Part shown: one piece after another, positions 1 through 12,345 of the stretch
How the letters are laid out: each line of letters starts with the position of its first letter
How positions within the stretch are numbered: the stretch's first letter is position 1
NCBI GenBank assembly: GCA_916700875.1
Contig: CAKAKS010000032.1
Coordinates: 20,265,629-20,329,628, forward strand
Length of the DNA stretch: 64,000 nt
Reading direction: 5' to 3'
Source of the DNA: Sebastes aleutianus
Taxonomy: Eukaryota > Chordata > Actinopteri > Perciformes > Sebastidae
The notes under the pieces: model-generated
The model's input: only the letters and a program-made list of their open reading frames with translations
Databases searched by the model: none
Told to the model about the DNA's origin: nothing
Translations under genes and position numbers: made by a program

Positions 1-144
1 TCTTAGTTGAATATTGTTTTAATAAACACAATGATGCATTTAGCATCTTTTTTTAGTCAGTTTGACTCTCCTAAATTCCCTCTGCTTAAACATTCTGGGT
101 TAAAACTTTTTAACAAAAAACAAACAGGTCTTTCATCCGCTGTT

Positions 145-431
145 CACGTCCTGTGTGAAGCATTTTGTTTGTCTTTGTGTCCACAACGTTAAGTTCTACT
201 TTCACTTTACAAACGTGGTCATTTTAAGGCAAACTTTGATGTTTTTACCTAAACCTAACTAAGTGGTTTTGTTGCCTAAACCTAAGCAAGTGTTTGAAAT
301 CACAATGTTAACCACGTGTTTACTGCGACTGTAGTGGAGCGTCATAGTTTGACGTGCTGGGCGTTAGAAAGTGACGCCAAAGGGGCCTGACAAAGCATCA
401 GTATGTGACGAGTTGGGATGAGAACATGTTG
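145..431. repeat. Family C dispersed repeat, truncated copy
   Basis: This fragment shares two landmarks with other copies in the window. The first is the short unit cctaaacctaactaagt, seen twice between about 245 and 290. The second is an end sequence reading gagttgggatgagaacatg near 409-428, which reappears inverted as catgttctcactcccaact at 43947. The tRNA-like head of the full copy near 10.04 kb is mostly missing here, apart from a diverged trace (tcctgtgtgaag) near 149, so the copy looks truncated. Family identity rests on similarity within this window; I do not know its formal name. Confidence 0.6.
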
Positions 432-436
432 AAGTA

Positions 437-2715
437 TCGGCAACAAACTCAAAAATCCAGTATTGGTCGTACTCCACTGTAAAGTAATGCTTTATGAAAA
501 GGATGATTGAAGGTCACTGATCTCAGTCACTCTTCTGAGATACCTGATAAATGTAAAACTGCACAACTTTTACAACTTTTCTTTTAAAACAAATGTGCAC
601 AAACACTGTATCGACACGATGCCAGTCACACTGAAGGAGCCTGAGCAGTTTTGCTTTATCTCAGCATCTTTTTGGGTTTTCTGTTATTGCCATTTGATTG
701 AACAACTTCCTTCCCAGGCTCTGCTACTTGACATGCTTTTGTTGGAGTGAGATTTGGCCCTATTGTAGATGCGTCTCATCTCTCCCAGCTGGCTTGTCAC
801 TTTATTTCTAAACCCAAATTCTTCTAGTAAAAAAGAAATAAATAAAGATAGAAAGATATTTCTTTGGGAGCTAGGCTGCAGTTCCAACAAGCACAACTAT
901 CTCCAGCTTGTTAACTATTTATTCGAGGTGACATTAGAGCAGCATTATGCCTCACCATAACACATGTGTCCCCAGGCATGGCCCAGACGGCCTCACTGTC
1001 CCGCAGTCTCTCTGCTGTAAATTCCCCACTTAAAATTTCATGATCTCCGCTCTGCAGGATACCACTTCCATCATGAAAGAGTTCTCAAACCTAATAACCG
1101 TTACTACTCTGGCGGAGCCATCAAAAACCTATTTGTTTCAACAAAAGCCCTCTCCCCCATGCAATGCTGCTGGGTAATAATGCCAGATAGGTTTTAAGGG
1201 CAATGAATTGTGGAATTACCATTTTCTCCTCTCTCTGTCTCTGTCTCCCTCTTTCTTTCCTTTCTCTCTCTCTCTCTCAAGATCATTATATTAAACACTT
1301 AATTATTCATTGGTAATGCCTGTCATGGTGAAATATTGTCCTCTGCCAATCTGAATGCATCATACTGCCGAGGCCTGCCTCTCTTCCCGAGGTTAATGGC
1401 ACAGCCCTCACTTGCATTAGCTTGGCTAAATGCAGTGCACCTCATAAGTCAAAGTTCCCTAAGTGAGTGGCGAAGTCATCACCTCGAGCGCTCTCTTTTT
1501 CTTTCTCCTTCAGCACGTGGGTCAGTGAGATCATCCTCGCACAGGAACTAGCTCTAAACACACGCACACACACATTGGATCTTTATTGTTTCATCTGAAG
1601 GATGGTTCGGGCTTGACAGAGCGGTTGCAGCAGAATGGGGCTTGCCATCAGGGCTTTTAAAGGTGAGGGGTGAATGGATCACTATTCATGCAGTGCACTC
1701 ATGGACTGAGCATCCATAGATGGCCCCTATAGAGTATTATGACTAAATTATGAGACTGACATTAGTCATTCCATACCACATGTTCAATTTGGACAGACAT
1801 AAACAGTATTAAACAGATTACAGGAGATAGTGGTGACAAGATCTCTCAGGTCTGATGCGAAGATGCATGGCACCCTCCTTGTGTTAATACACTCTGGCAT
1901 GCAATATTTCTTCGGCAAATATGCAGTGCTAACAAAAATGATAGTTTTGTGCACTTAAGCAAATTGCACGTTGATTACATCTTCCTGATATTGCTAAAAC
2001 GAAATGTATTTTATCATCGGTTAACAGGGTATTACACGTGATAACAAATCCTTCCGGGATAAAGAAAAAAAAAAAAAAGCAAACATTTTAGATGTGTGCC
2101 AATAACGTGAAACGCTGACATATGGGTAAACATTTCACCAGCATTGCAGCTTTTCTCTGTGGCAAATAAAATGAATACCAAAAACAATTAATTTTATTTG
2201 AAGGGAAGGTCAATCTGGTTTAACCCCCACTGAATGAAGTGGCAGAGAAAAGGGGCAAAAGGATGCCGGAGATTAATACCTTGTCTTGAGAGCCAATATG
2301 GATCATTATTTTACAGCCTTCTATTACCTGGTTAAACATGTATGACTTTATGTCAGCACATTATTAAAGGTGCCAGCGAAAAAGGCTGCCCTGATGCTTA
2401 CCTCACCACTGGGCCGTCCAGCAAAGATCACAGCTAGAAAAAAACAAAGTTATTGGAAAAGCTTGCAGTCTTTCTCAGGTGATTGTAGACTCTCTAAAAG
2501 GGCCATAATGAATGCAATCTGCTTACATTTGTGATTGGATCTGCAGAAAATATATAAATGACTTGTGCATTCTTAATTTCCAGGTGTGACAAATAAACGC
2601 GAGAAAATGCAAAATACTCGCCTGCGAATATTATATGTCTAGGGCTTTTATTGTGAAAGGTAAGAGAAGGAGTGGCTCTGGTCTGCGCTGCCTTTGTCAA
2701 GGTTGAAAGAGTATT
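437..2715. other. Single-copy-looking non-coding stretch
   Basis: No gene or recognisable transposon is visible. It contains a pyrimidine tract near 1225-1280, an AT-rich block at 1283-1320 with several TAAT/ATTA homeodomain-type cores, and a 14-base A run at 2065-2078. Open frames here are under 90 codons and show no protein-like composition. It could contain conserved regulatory DNA, which cannot be judged without alignment. Confidence 0.5.
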
Positions 2716-2800
2716 TAGAATCAGAATCGCTTTATCTGTGAAATGTACAATGTACACAGGAATTTGACTTGGTAATGCAGCGCAGTAAAAAACACTAAAG
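2716..2800 (-). repeat. Retroposon 3' tail-like fragment
   Basis: The stretch tagaatcagaatcgctttat followed by caggaatttgacttgg resembles the reverse complement of a retroposon 3' tail that is very common in fish genomes (recognised from memory). No reverse-transcriptase coding sequence is attached, so it is either a strongly 5'-truncated LINE or a SINE tail. There is only one copy in this window, so the identification is tentative. Confidence 0.4.
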
Positions 2801-3927
2801 TAAAAAAGGTCAAGTTAAAAAGTTTATATAATATAACAATAATTATATACACTTAAGAATGATAAAATGCTACATTATGCTACTTATACATATGTAAATA
2901 ATACAATTTGCCATCTTGGTTCGGGCTACAGAGCCTCCGTGTTGTTTGTTTCATAAATATAGGGGCAACTCAACCGGTTCCACACAACGTAATTGGAAAA
3001 TCAATCTCGTTCTAAAAAAAAAGTATGTTGCTTTTTTGCCACGTAATATTCACATTCTGTGTGAAAGAAGGCTACTCGTGACAAAAACAACAGTTCAAAA
3101 ATATACATTCACCTGAGAATTAATCGCCTTTACAGTCGTAATATCTACTGAAATTGTTAGTACATGTGTGGCTTCCTATTAACCTGACCTTGTCAAAGGG
3201 TTTGTTTCACAGAACGATCTGAGAAGCCGTCATTGGAAACTGTTTGGAAAAGGGCAGGAACTTTCAAAAAATACTTGGCAGGTGATTGGATGAACCATCT
3301 GTCAATCAAACTAATGAAAGCAAAACTAACTGAAGGCGAAATCATCGCTATCAGTGCTGTAACTGCTTAGAACCAACAGTTGATTCGTCGTGTCGTCTCA
3401 CCTGGTCTGACACACATAAACCACACACGTAGCTGCCAGTAGCTCTTCACAGGATGCTGATTGGTCAACGCATTACTTAAAGTCTGCCAAGATAGATTTT
3501 CGCGTGACATCTGATCCCGCGATTCTCGCCTGATCTCGTGACATCGCGAGAATCCAGCTGCCGTGCAAGGTAATATTTCTATATGAAAGCATTTGAAAAT
3601 GTAAAATTAGACCGCCCCAAATCAATCCCATTCATAAAGTGGAGCACCTCAGTGTTTTGCTTTGACTTTCCTACTTTAGATGCTCATTAAAACCGAGAGA
3701 GAGGAGCGAGAGAACGTATCAGGGGGCCAACAAAAGCACCAGAGCTGGTTCCTTTAAATCATTTGTTTGTTATTAGTTAATGACTCCTGAAGTCCAACAG
3801 CGCATTTGGATGATGAAATTTCTGACCTTCACTTCACAGTTGACTCTCCTCACTGAAGAGCTCATTAGTGGACCATCTAATCTCATTAGACGATGCTGGG
3901 CTAAGGTGGCACGGCGACAGTAACCAG

Positions 3928-3976
<49 letters not shown>

Positions 3977-5270
3977 CTCTCTCTCTCTCTCTCTTTGGTT
4001 TGAACCGGGAGCAGAAACAGGTGTGGGAGCGGGCGTGCGAGTCTGGGACAGGCGGAGTCCTCGCTAACCCTTCTCCTCTAATTGCTGTGGATGCCAGTAT
4101 GCTCTTGCTCTCCGCTGCCTTTCATAACAGTTGGTGTTTGGCAAGAGGCTTTTTATGTTTGTTTTAGCTGATGCTTTGCTACTTATTGTGTATCTCTGTC
4201 AAAGGGATTCTTCTGCATCCTTAGTTGAATTGAAAACGCGCGCGTCCCTCGTGGAACGGGGATGCCAACTGCCTCCGAGACACATTACAGTAACGCGGCC
4301 ACATTTTTGAAACTTCTAGCAACAATCTGATGTTGATTTAGTGTCTTTCTGTAATTATTTACAAGAAACTTCTGCACATGGAGAAAGAGACGGAGGCACT
4401 GCAGCACAGCTGTGGGGATTAAACAGTGTATGAGCAGCCCGACTGGTTTCACTAACTCTTTAGGCCTTAAGCATATAGGGCTAGTTATTTCCATGTTGAT
4501 GACAAAGATAATCAACTTTTAGCTTGCTGTAACATGTCCGTCTTGCAGGTGTAACATGTTAGGATGCAGGTTCCTAAATCATTCATAGCATTTCCTGTTA
4601 CATTATACTTTGTTCTGGAGTCAAATCTCTAGTTTCCTGATACACCTCATTGATATTTTTCACTCTCAACAATTTGATAACCTCCGCTCCAAACTTAGGA
4701 TTTACTCCTCTGTCTGCACATATTTCTCGGCAAGGCTCATATTCCAGATCATGTGGAGCCGTATTTATTGTCGCAGCTTATTTAAATAATCACCGGCGTG
4801 TCAGCGCACATTATGGCCCTCCGTCAAGGTAATAACACATTGTCAGTGCTGTTGGGAAGCAAATATTAAACCATAGATCAACGTTTAACAATGCATAATG
4901 GACTGGATCTGCATGTTTCCGTTTCCATTTCAGTTGGCCTTCGGCTATATTAGAATAATTTAATGCTCCAAATAATATGAAAAAAAAGCTGTTGTTATTA
5001 TTGCTTTTTTTGATAAATAGTTAAAGGAATCAGTGTAACATGTATTATAGAATATGAGCTTGTTTGCATGTGACAGTTGTTTGACTGTGATGTTAGGGAG
5101 CCTGTGCCTTTGTAGAGACAGCATAGTAACAAAAGCTGTGTAAAGGAAAAGCACATATATAAACTATATATGAATCATTCTCTTTGATTTATATATACCT
5201 GTGTATGGTGCTGCATATTTAAAATGGAACAATAAGGTGTCAGAGGTTTACTGTTTCTCCTATGGAGGCA
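2801..5270. other. Non-coding stretch, partly repeat-derived
   Basis: AT-rich at 2810-2910, otherwise of mixed composition with no supported gene. At 3518-3554 the 9-bp arms gattctcgc and gcgagaatc form a small inverted repeat in an unusually CpG-rich patch. The segment at 3220-3560 reads like an old dispersed fish repeat, but no second copy lies in this window, so I do not classify it. 3600-5270 looks single-copy except for the microsatellite listed separately. Confidence 0.45.
3928..3994. repeat. (CT)n microsatellite
   Basis: About 33 CT units interrupted once by a short GTGT segment near 3973. It causes a poly-Leu/Ser open frame on the + strand that should not be read as a protein. Confidence 0.97.
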
Positions 5271-5276
5271 CAGCCC

Positions 5277-5660
5277 GGTCTCACCAAATGGCGTATGAAT
5301 GACACGGTAATTTGTAAGTCAATAACAACGCCTTTGTTGCTTTTGGTGTGTCATGTGTGCGCCATGTAGTCTGTACTGACTGCAATGTAAACACATCCGT
5401 GGGAATATCCGAGATATTGAGTAATTTGGAGTGACGTTAGTGACGTCTTTTCCGCACTTGCATGTATGTTGTTTATGTACGTATTTTAAGCTCAACCATA
5501 ATGTTTTTCCTAAACCCAAGTAGTTTTGTTGCCTAAACATAATCGTGGCGGTTTTACGGTAACAACGTGGAGTTAAATAACACGTGAAAAGCTGCTTTAC
5601 AATGTTAACCCTGTGGCGTGAAAATGACACATTAAAAAGATCAGGTTGGGAGACCATACG
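5277..5660. repeat. Family C-related dispersed repeat
   Basis: Shares ggcgtatgaatg, a catgtagtctgtactga block and aatgtaaacacat with 33438-33540, and contains two cctaaac-type units at 5507-5545 as in the other family C copies. The left edge reads ggtctcacc and the right edge gggagacc, suggesting short terminal inverted repeats. No coding capacity is visible. Classification is uncertain; a non-autonomous DNA element is my best guess. Confidence 0.55.
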
Positions 5661-5732
5661 GTTGTGTTTTTCAGTAATGTCATATTCTGGGCTTTCTGCA
5701 CCGAATTAGCATTTTGAATGTTAATATTCTAC

Positions 5733-6330
5733 ACATAGACTGTATATGAGAGGTGGACGTAGTTACCGTGACATCACCAATTAGTTTGTGGACTACCGTT
5801 TTGAAGCCTTGAGTTTGGCATTTTAGCCATCCCCATCTTCGTTTTTTGCAACCGGCAGTGACACGAGAGGGTGGAGCTAAGAACAACCGCTGAATAAGAC
5901 ATTTTCAGGCATCCAAAAATGTTATAATTAACTTTCATGAACTGAAAAACACACTGTGAAAGTTGTAAGACGAAAACACGGACAACACCCAGACCGTGGT
6001 AGCGACATGTCAATCACAAGGTAGCCACGCCCTAAAGCATACCCTACTTTATGGTCTATTTGACTCTAAATGGGACCATAATTTACTAAATGAACATCAT
6101 GCTGTATTGAAGAAGACTTGAAACTAGCGATTGAGACCATAAACTCATGTTCACAATGTTTACTGAGGTAATAAATCAAGTGAGAAGTAGGGTCATTTTC
6201 TCATAGACTTCTATACAATCAGACTTCTTTTTGCAACCAGAGGAGTCGCCCCCTGCTGGATATTAGAAAGAATGCAAGTTTAAGGCACTTCCGCATTGGC
6301 TTCACTTTTCAAACCCAGAGGTAGCCCACT
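5733..6330 (+). repeat. Family B dispersed repeat, copy 1
   Basis: This is the simplest of three family B copies (others at 21793-22212 and 50726-51630). It runs from gaggtggacgtag near 5749 to aacccagaggtagcccactg at 6312-6331. Long blocks such as the tcaatcacaaggtagccacg region and gtcgccccctgctgg are nearly identical between copies. No terminal inverted repeat or target-site duplication is obvious and no protein is encoded. I recognise it as a high-copy fish repeat but cannot name its class. Confidence 0.75.
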
Positions 6331-6861
6331 GATTCTATGTGAAACATTCACACAAAAACAGTATGCAAGATTAAAATCTGCAATAACTGATTTCTTGTTC
6401 ACTTGGTGGCAGTGGAAACAAGCTGTGAACACAACACTGACATCACTTTTTAAGTTGATATGTCGAACAGTTGCATTTTTACACATCCAGATGTGGCGCA
6501 ACATTTATTTAGAATCATGTTTCTGGCGACCTGGTGAATGTTGAACATAGCTTTAAGTTAGTTAATCAATTGGGGAAAGCCTGGGAGATGTGGAAAAAAT
6601 ATTTTTATTAGGATACAAATTAAGGTTGTATCAAAAGCGAGTTCTTTCTTTCTTCGTCGCTTATTTGGTGGGTAATTTACTTAAATTGTTGTACATAAAA
6701 ATGAATCACCCAACATTGTGTAGATGTATACATGTATATATGTTACCAAAAGAGGTCCAGATGTTATATTACTGCTGTTTGACATGCAACGGGGTCTTGT
6801 AATCCCATGTGTGTTGGACCAAACTAACTAAATTTTGTAGAGACACTCCAGGTGCATACGC

Positions 6862-6863
<2 letters not shown>

Positions 6864-6892
<29 letters not shown>
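6864..6892. repeat. (CA)n microsatellite
   Basis: About 14 uninterrupted CA units; typical of vertebrate non-coding DNA. Confidence 0.97.
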
Positions 6893-7599
6893 CACACTTC
6901 CACATCATGGTGGTGATTCCGCCTGAGGTTCAATGAACCATCAGTTGGAAAATCTCCCCGGCTGATCCTGAGTCAGTGTGTGGTGGGTGCCAGGCCTGCA
7001 GCGTTGGCCCCAGGGATTCCTTCCTGGATCAGCTGTTGCTAGCTGAGCCAGCGGCTAACAGAGCCCTGGGGAGCTCCAGGTGGGTCTGATTAGCTCTCCA
7101 CGGAAGAGAAGGGGTCAAGGGAAGGCAGCTCGGGTTACCTTCGCCGAGTCGGAGAGGGAGAGAGGAGAGAGAGGTGGGAGGGAGAAGAGGAAAGCAGTGT
7201 GTGGCAGGCAGGCAAATGAGTGGTTGCGGAGCAGTGAGCGGGGAATTAGACACATGTCGGGGCCGAGGTCTCAATTTTCCCGCAATCAGCACGACACCTG
7301 GCCTCGTCTTAATTGGTCAGGATACCTCACCTAATCCATCGCCTGTCCTCCTCGGTGTCTGGAGCCCTCTAAGCTCCGTTCGGCGCTGAGGCGAATGGAC
7401 AAAAGCCAGGGATGAAAAAGGGGCCTCTCTTTGAGACCTAATCCAATTAGATAACTGTTAGGAAACCGTGAGTAGAGTTTAACGTCCCTTAAAAGTAGAC
7501 ACGAACTCCGGCGACCTCTGCGACCTCGGAGAATGCCATCTTGTTAAGAGTCGCAGCGGGGACCCCGATCCCCGGCTCTTGATCTCTCTGACCAGAGGG

Positions 7600-7624
7600 T
7601 GTGTGTTTTGTGTGTGTGTGTGTT
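7600..7624. repeat. (TG)n microsatellite, imperfect
   Basis: Two short TG runs separated by a TTTT interruption. Confidence 0.9.
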
Positions 7625-10036
7625 TGAGAAAGAGAGGGATGAATGGGACTCATAGAGCAGCTAGTCTACATCTCAGCCAAGTCTGAAATAAATCAGTATC
7701 TGAAGGGGCTCTCCTGATAGTTGTGTTAATGCCGCTTCTGTTTGCTTTTAGTTTAAACTTAATTAACTCTTTAATACTCTTATGTAAACACAACAAAACA
7801 AAAATAAAACAAAACAACTCCGGCATATAAAAGTACAGAAAGTGCACTACGGGGACCAATCTGATTTATTCATATTTACAGAATCATGATCGCCTCAGGT
7901 GATATCTTTGCCAGTAAATACATGAATATGTATCGCTGCTTTTTGAGACATGCTATGACTTACACATTTTCCCCGCATGCCACCCTTTCATATTCATGCA
8001 AAAAAAAAACGTTTCAGGCGCCGCATTTCCATTTTTGAAACACATCTAAGTATCGTAAACTCGTCATGTGCCCTGCCAAGGTGGCGTGGCCTCGGAGACC
8101 GCCCCTAAATGTTTGCTAAAGGGGGGGGGCACCGGCTGGCCCTTCGTAATACCCCATAATGTCCCTGCATAGTGATCAAACAATGAAATTTAATCAGTGG
8201 CCTCCAGTCCTCTTCCCATAAAAATGTGTTCTCTAATATAAAGTTCATTTCTATGAATATTAAAGCAGCATATCATCTGTTGAATATTTCATTTGATCTC
8301 CACCTTTAATAACGCAAAATGGGGAGTAGAACATTCGCCCCTTTTTTTCCTATAGACGATGACTTTGTCCAATATTGTATATATCACATATTATAGTGTC
8401 TTTAATAGTTAAAAACGGCACCTTCTGCAATGGATATTACGCCACAGCTTAGGGCATTTTTGGCTGTCATTGAAATATAGTGAATCAGAATGATGAAGGT
8501 TTAAGTAAATGTCTAAAGTGACGCATTGCTTTTGACACCTGCTCACTTTGAATTACTTTGAATTAGCTGGGTGGCGGTTGAAAAGCAGATTCTTTGCAGA
8601 TATAAAGGCATAAATACACTAAAATAGTTATGTAAGGGCTTCACAGCTCCCCGCGCAGCTTTGGATGCTTATCTAGTATAATTGTGTGACATTATAAGGA
8701 TGCAAATGAAGTGTGTAGACATGGCAACCCTGTTGGAAAAAGCCTTGAGGCTGTCTCCTCTTTGTTTCCTTCCCCTCTCAGCCATGTTCTAATTGTATTA
8801 TCCCCGTCATTTTAGTTATTTGCTTCTCCCTCGCTTTCTGTCTCCCTCCTCTGAATGTCTTTGTACAGCGCAATCATCAAGGTGATAATTGCATTGCCAG
8901 TCCCCAGTAAGAGACATTCTTAATTATTTCAGCATTAGGCGGTAGTTATACAGGCAATTAATGCTTGACTTCACAATTATATACTTTGTTTGATTGCCTT
9001 TTATCAGCAGGATACAATGGGCTTATTTGCGGCTGACAAGAGGAGCACCGCAGTTTTTATACAAAAGATAAGTGATGTGACATTCCCTGTATGGCTTCCA
9101 TTCACATGCAAACAGCGCATGTTGCGTTGAAGTGCTTTTAATCTCGCAAACACCCCACGCATGAAAACGGTTGCACGGGAGTGTGTGGACGCTGAATGAG
9201 CTGTCAAGCCATGAAAAGCAGTTTGGGTCAGTCTGTGCTTTTTGAAGGCTTGATGCCTTCTCCGCCCGTCTCACTTGGTCTGAATCGTTGACGCCTTCTT
9301 TGGTTTTCCTCGCTCACATGGGTCGCCATGCTTTTTTATGTGCAGAGGAGCTGTTTGAACCTTTGTGCTTCATTGTTAGCTCTCTCTCTGTATCATTTCT
9401 TGAGAGTCTGAAATTTTATAACAGTAACACACTTAAAATATGTTGCTAATAAGTGACATTGTGTTTTATACGCTGCTTTATAATGCGATTCAGGCCTAAT
9501 TACAGTGCGGTATACACCTGGCACTGGCCCTCACTACCACATTCCTCTGTCTTTAAAGTCTTGGCCCGGGCATCAAAGCCGCCTGGTTTTGATGATATTT
9601 TGGCACTGCTCCGTGTTGGCTGCAACTTAAATGGGATTAGAGTGTTGCATGTTACAAAAAAAAAGGCCGCTGCTCTTCATCTCAGCAGAACAGGATATTA
9701 TAAGTACTTTTCAATGTCAAAACTTATCGGAAAAATTCTCACAAATTGAAGGAAACTGCGAAACAGAAAAGGTCACAGTGTATCATCATCAATTCCTTCA
9801 TCCTCAGCTATTCTACTGCAGCAATATTATAGACAGATGTACCAGACTGGATTTAGCACACACCCTTTAAGTCCAGTAAGTGTCCAGTGTCCAAGTGCAC
9901 ACTCTTTGAACATGCCAACATTATCCAGCCCAGTGGCAGTTTGTGAAATAGTTATAAAATGTAATGTATTGATTCGTGTACATAGACATTAATTTCACTT
10001 TTTTTTGGTCAATGCCGTGTAGAGAGGAGGTCGGGG

Positions 10037-10095
10037 TGGATAGGTGGGTTAAAAAAAACACAGGACTTTAGCCCAGGAGACCGGTGTTCGTGTCC
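10037..10095 (+). promoter_or_regulatory. tRNA-like pol III promoter boxes (A and B)
   Basis: TGGATAGGTGG at 10037-10047 matches the A-box consensus TGGCNNAGTGG at 9 of 11 positions. TGTTCGTGTCC at 10085-10095 matches the B-box consensus GGTTCGANTCC at 9 of 11. Spacing is 48 bp start to start, within the tRNA range. Diverged versions occur in inverted orientation at about 33925-33995 and 44228-44305. This suggests family C is, or carries, a tRNA-derived SINE head. No intact cloverleaf was found, so it is not a functional tRNA gene. Confidence 0.45.
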
Positions 10096-10187
10096 CGTGT
10101 GAAACCAGAAGTCAAATTTGATTTATGGGTCACGTAACTTCTGTATTTAAGTTACGGCACTTCCAGTGTTATTTTGACCCAAACCGT

Positions 10188-10408
10188 GATCTTTTCCTAA
10201 ACCTAACTAAGTCGTTTTGTTACCTAAACCTTACCAAGTCGATCTTTTCCTAAACCTAACTAAGTAGTTTATTGCCTAAACCTAACCAAGTTGATCTTTT
10301 CTAAAGCCTAACTAACTCGTTTTGTTACCTAAACCTAACCAAGTTAATATTACTAATTAGTTTGTTGCCTAAACCTAACCAAGTCGATTTATTCCTAAAC
10401 CTAAGCAA
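10188..10408 (+). repeat. Short tandem array of a ~26-bp unit
   Basis: Eight recognisable copies of the unit cctaaacctaaccaagt plus a spacer (gatctttt or gttttgtt), and one further degenerate copy near 10350. Units alternate, giving a higher-order period of about 50 bp. Other family C copies in the window have only two to four units, so this is a local expansion. Confidence 0.85.
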
Positions 10409-10600
10409 TTTTATTTTGAAAAGACTGGAGCAGAAATTGATACATGCGTCATGTGTTGCTGGACATTCGTAAAAAAAAGCCCCAAAAATACGTTGTTGAA
10501 AGTCGTGCTGAGCGTCACGAAAAAAAGGGAAATTCGTGTCTATGTACATGAATCAAATAAATTAGATTACATTTTGTGATAATTTCACAGACTGCCGTGA

Positions 10601-11149
10601 GACTGTGCTGCATTATCACAAGCTAAATTTGGTTCAGATATTGCTAGTCAGCAAACCAGATGTCAAATAAATTCAATAAAAAAACACTTTTCATGACCCC
10701 TGATGGGCAGAACTTGCAGACAAGTGAAGGGGAGAAGCCAGTGTTCAAATGCAAGTGAATTCAGTACACACTGTTCACAGATGTGCATTCACATTGTTTG
10801 CTAACAGCCAGTTCACGGCTTATTCTGTTCTTAATTATTGTCTGAAACTGCCAAGCTGGGATACTTTAGGCTGTAATATTGATCCATGGTGAGGCTGAAA
10901 CAGAGGCAGCATGAACTTTACTATAACGGTGGCTACCTCCAGGACTAAAACACATGTTTTAAAGCTGTATTTGGTCATTTCTATCCACTAGATCACTACA
11001 TAGCAAGACCACAAAGGAAACTCTCAGAAACGCAGCTTCATGTAACATTGGCTCATCAACTCGTGGCTTCGTATTGATCCGCGATAAGGCTGGGACAGCA
11101 CAAATGATGCAACATGAGCGCCACACATCCAAGAGACAGAGAGCAACCT
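10601..11149. other. Non-coding stretch, nothing recognised
   Basis: Mixed composition with no repeat similarity elsewhere in the window and no supported gene. Confidence 0.45.
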
Positions 11150-11405
11150 GAGCATCCTATTGGAGAGGCATTTCTAGTCTCCTAACAATTTCGTCTTAAA
11201 ACTTTTCTATTTGTGAAAGCTTTTGGAAATGTTTGTTTTATTTGTACAGTTTTTATTTCTATTTATCTGATCGTATTAATTTTATTGTCTCTACCTTGAT
11301 CTCTTTTTATCTGTCTTGTTTGGTTTTATTTCTTTTGTATATCACTTTGTAACATTGTTAAGAAAAATGCTATATAAATAAAGATTATTATCATTATTAT
11401 TATTA
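11150..11405 (+). mobile_element. LINE 3' end remnant
   Basis: The + strand around 11188-11226 reads QFRLKTFLFVKAF, matching the F-x-x-x-LKT-x-LF-x-x-AF pattern found at the C terminus of many L2/CR1-type LINE ORF2 proteins. The 3' end, atgctatataaataaaga followed by a (TTA)n-like tail at 11368-11405, is typical of fish LINE/SINE tails. The copy is 5'-truncated and has in-frame stops, so it is a dead fragment. Clade assignment is from memory. Confidence 0.55.
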
Positions 11406-12264
11406 TAACAAATGTCCAAAATCACTTTATTTGTATTCACTTGTTATTTTTTTTATATATATATGTTTTTGCTCTATGATAATACCATTGTTATTAGTAA
11501 CTGTATTGTTATGCTTGACATATTAATGAATAAATAAAAGAAATACAGATCTGTTAACAGTAATGATGCTTCTGCAGCACAAGCTAGAGATGAAAATGAC
11601 AGATCCTCTAACTGCACAATTAAAAAGGCTTCAAGAAAAGAATGCCTCTTTTATAATTTATAAAGAAAACATTTTCAGTGTGCATTTGTTTGTGTTTTTT
11701 TTAATAAATAAGAGGCTCCTGTTTGTGTGTGTTTTTTTTTTTTTTTTTTACAAGCGTCATTGAGTCTTTCTCTGAGCTGCAGTAATGGAATAAGAGTGCA
11801 AATAGGCCAATCAGTGTTGAAACGATTTCATCGCAATTAATATGCAACCCCTAGTTTATATATGCAACAATTAATGCGCTTCATTATTGATAACTAAGAT
11901 CAACTAGCTTCCTGCTGTGTTTGAGAAGTTCTGTTTTTAAGCCAGAGTGGATAAATCTGATCTTTCTGATATAATTATCAGGGAAAGCAAAGTGTTTACT
12001 GATCTGTAAACATGTCATTCTGAGCGCATGAATACTTAACATTTTATTATAAATGCAGTGCTTTTGTTCATGTCAGGCTTCTCATCCCATAGGAAAGGGG
12101 AAACATAACAGATGGAAATAAACATAGCTGTGAAATAATGTGGTGTTATGAAGTAAATCTATTTATTTATTGAACTATAGTGATTAATTTATATGTTAAC
12201 ATTTACATGTATTTATACATTTATTGCATCATTTGTATATTTCAGGATTTATTTCATTGGCTTA
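11406..12264. other. AT-rich non-coding stretch
   Basis: No gene is supported. Contains a 15-base T run near 11735-11749, a short TA-rich stretch near 11450, and TTTA-rich sequence toward the right end. Confidence 0.5.
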
Positions 12265-12345
12265 TTTATTTATTTAATATTAGTATTAATATTATTAATA
12301 CTAATATCATTAATATTAATATTAATATTATTAATATACGACCTG
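12265..12345. repeat. AT-only low-complexity tract
   Basis: Interleaved tattta and attaat/attatt units with many short palindromes. It precedes a foldback directly and creates meaningless Ile/Asn-rich frames on both strands. Confidence 0.85.

Larger units (their letters stand above)
6331..9930. other. Single-copy-looking non-coding stretch
   Basis: No gene is supported. It contains the (CA)n and (TG)n arrays listed separately, a run of nine G at 8121-8129, and an AT-rich, low-repeat block at about 8870-9000 with several TTAATTA/CAATTAA cores that resembles the composition of vertebrate conserved non-coding elements. The 7030-7560 part is relatively GC-rich and purine-rich. Confidence 0.5.
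9931..10600. mobile_element. Composite inverted-repeat element with an internal tandem array
   Basis: The flanks 9931-10012 and 10505-10600 are imperfect inverted repeats of roughly 80-95 bp. Both contain cagt..ggcagt.tgtgaaat, aaaatgtaat and tgtacatagaca in the same order on opposite strands. Between them lies a family C copy with tRNA-like promoter boxes and a short tandem array. This is consistent with family C inserting into an older foldback or MITE-like element. No transposase is present. The outer target-site duplication could not be defined. Confidence 0.65.

Noticed and set aside
3868..4167. 99-codon frame with a Leu/Ser repeat
   Set aside because: Created by the (CT)n microsatellite.
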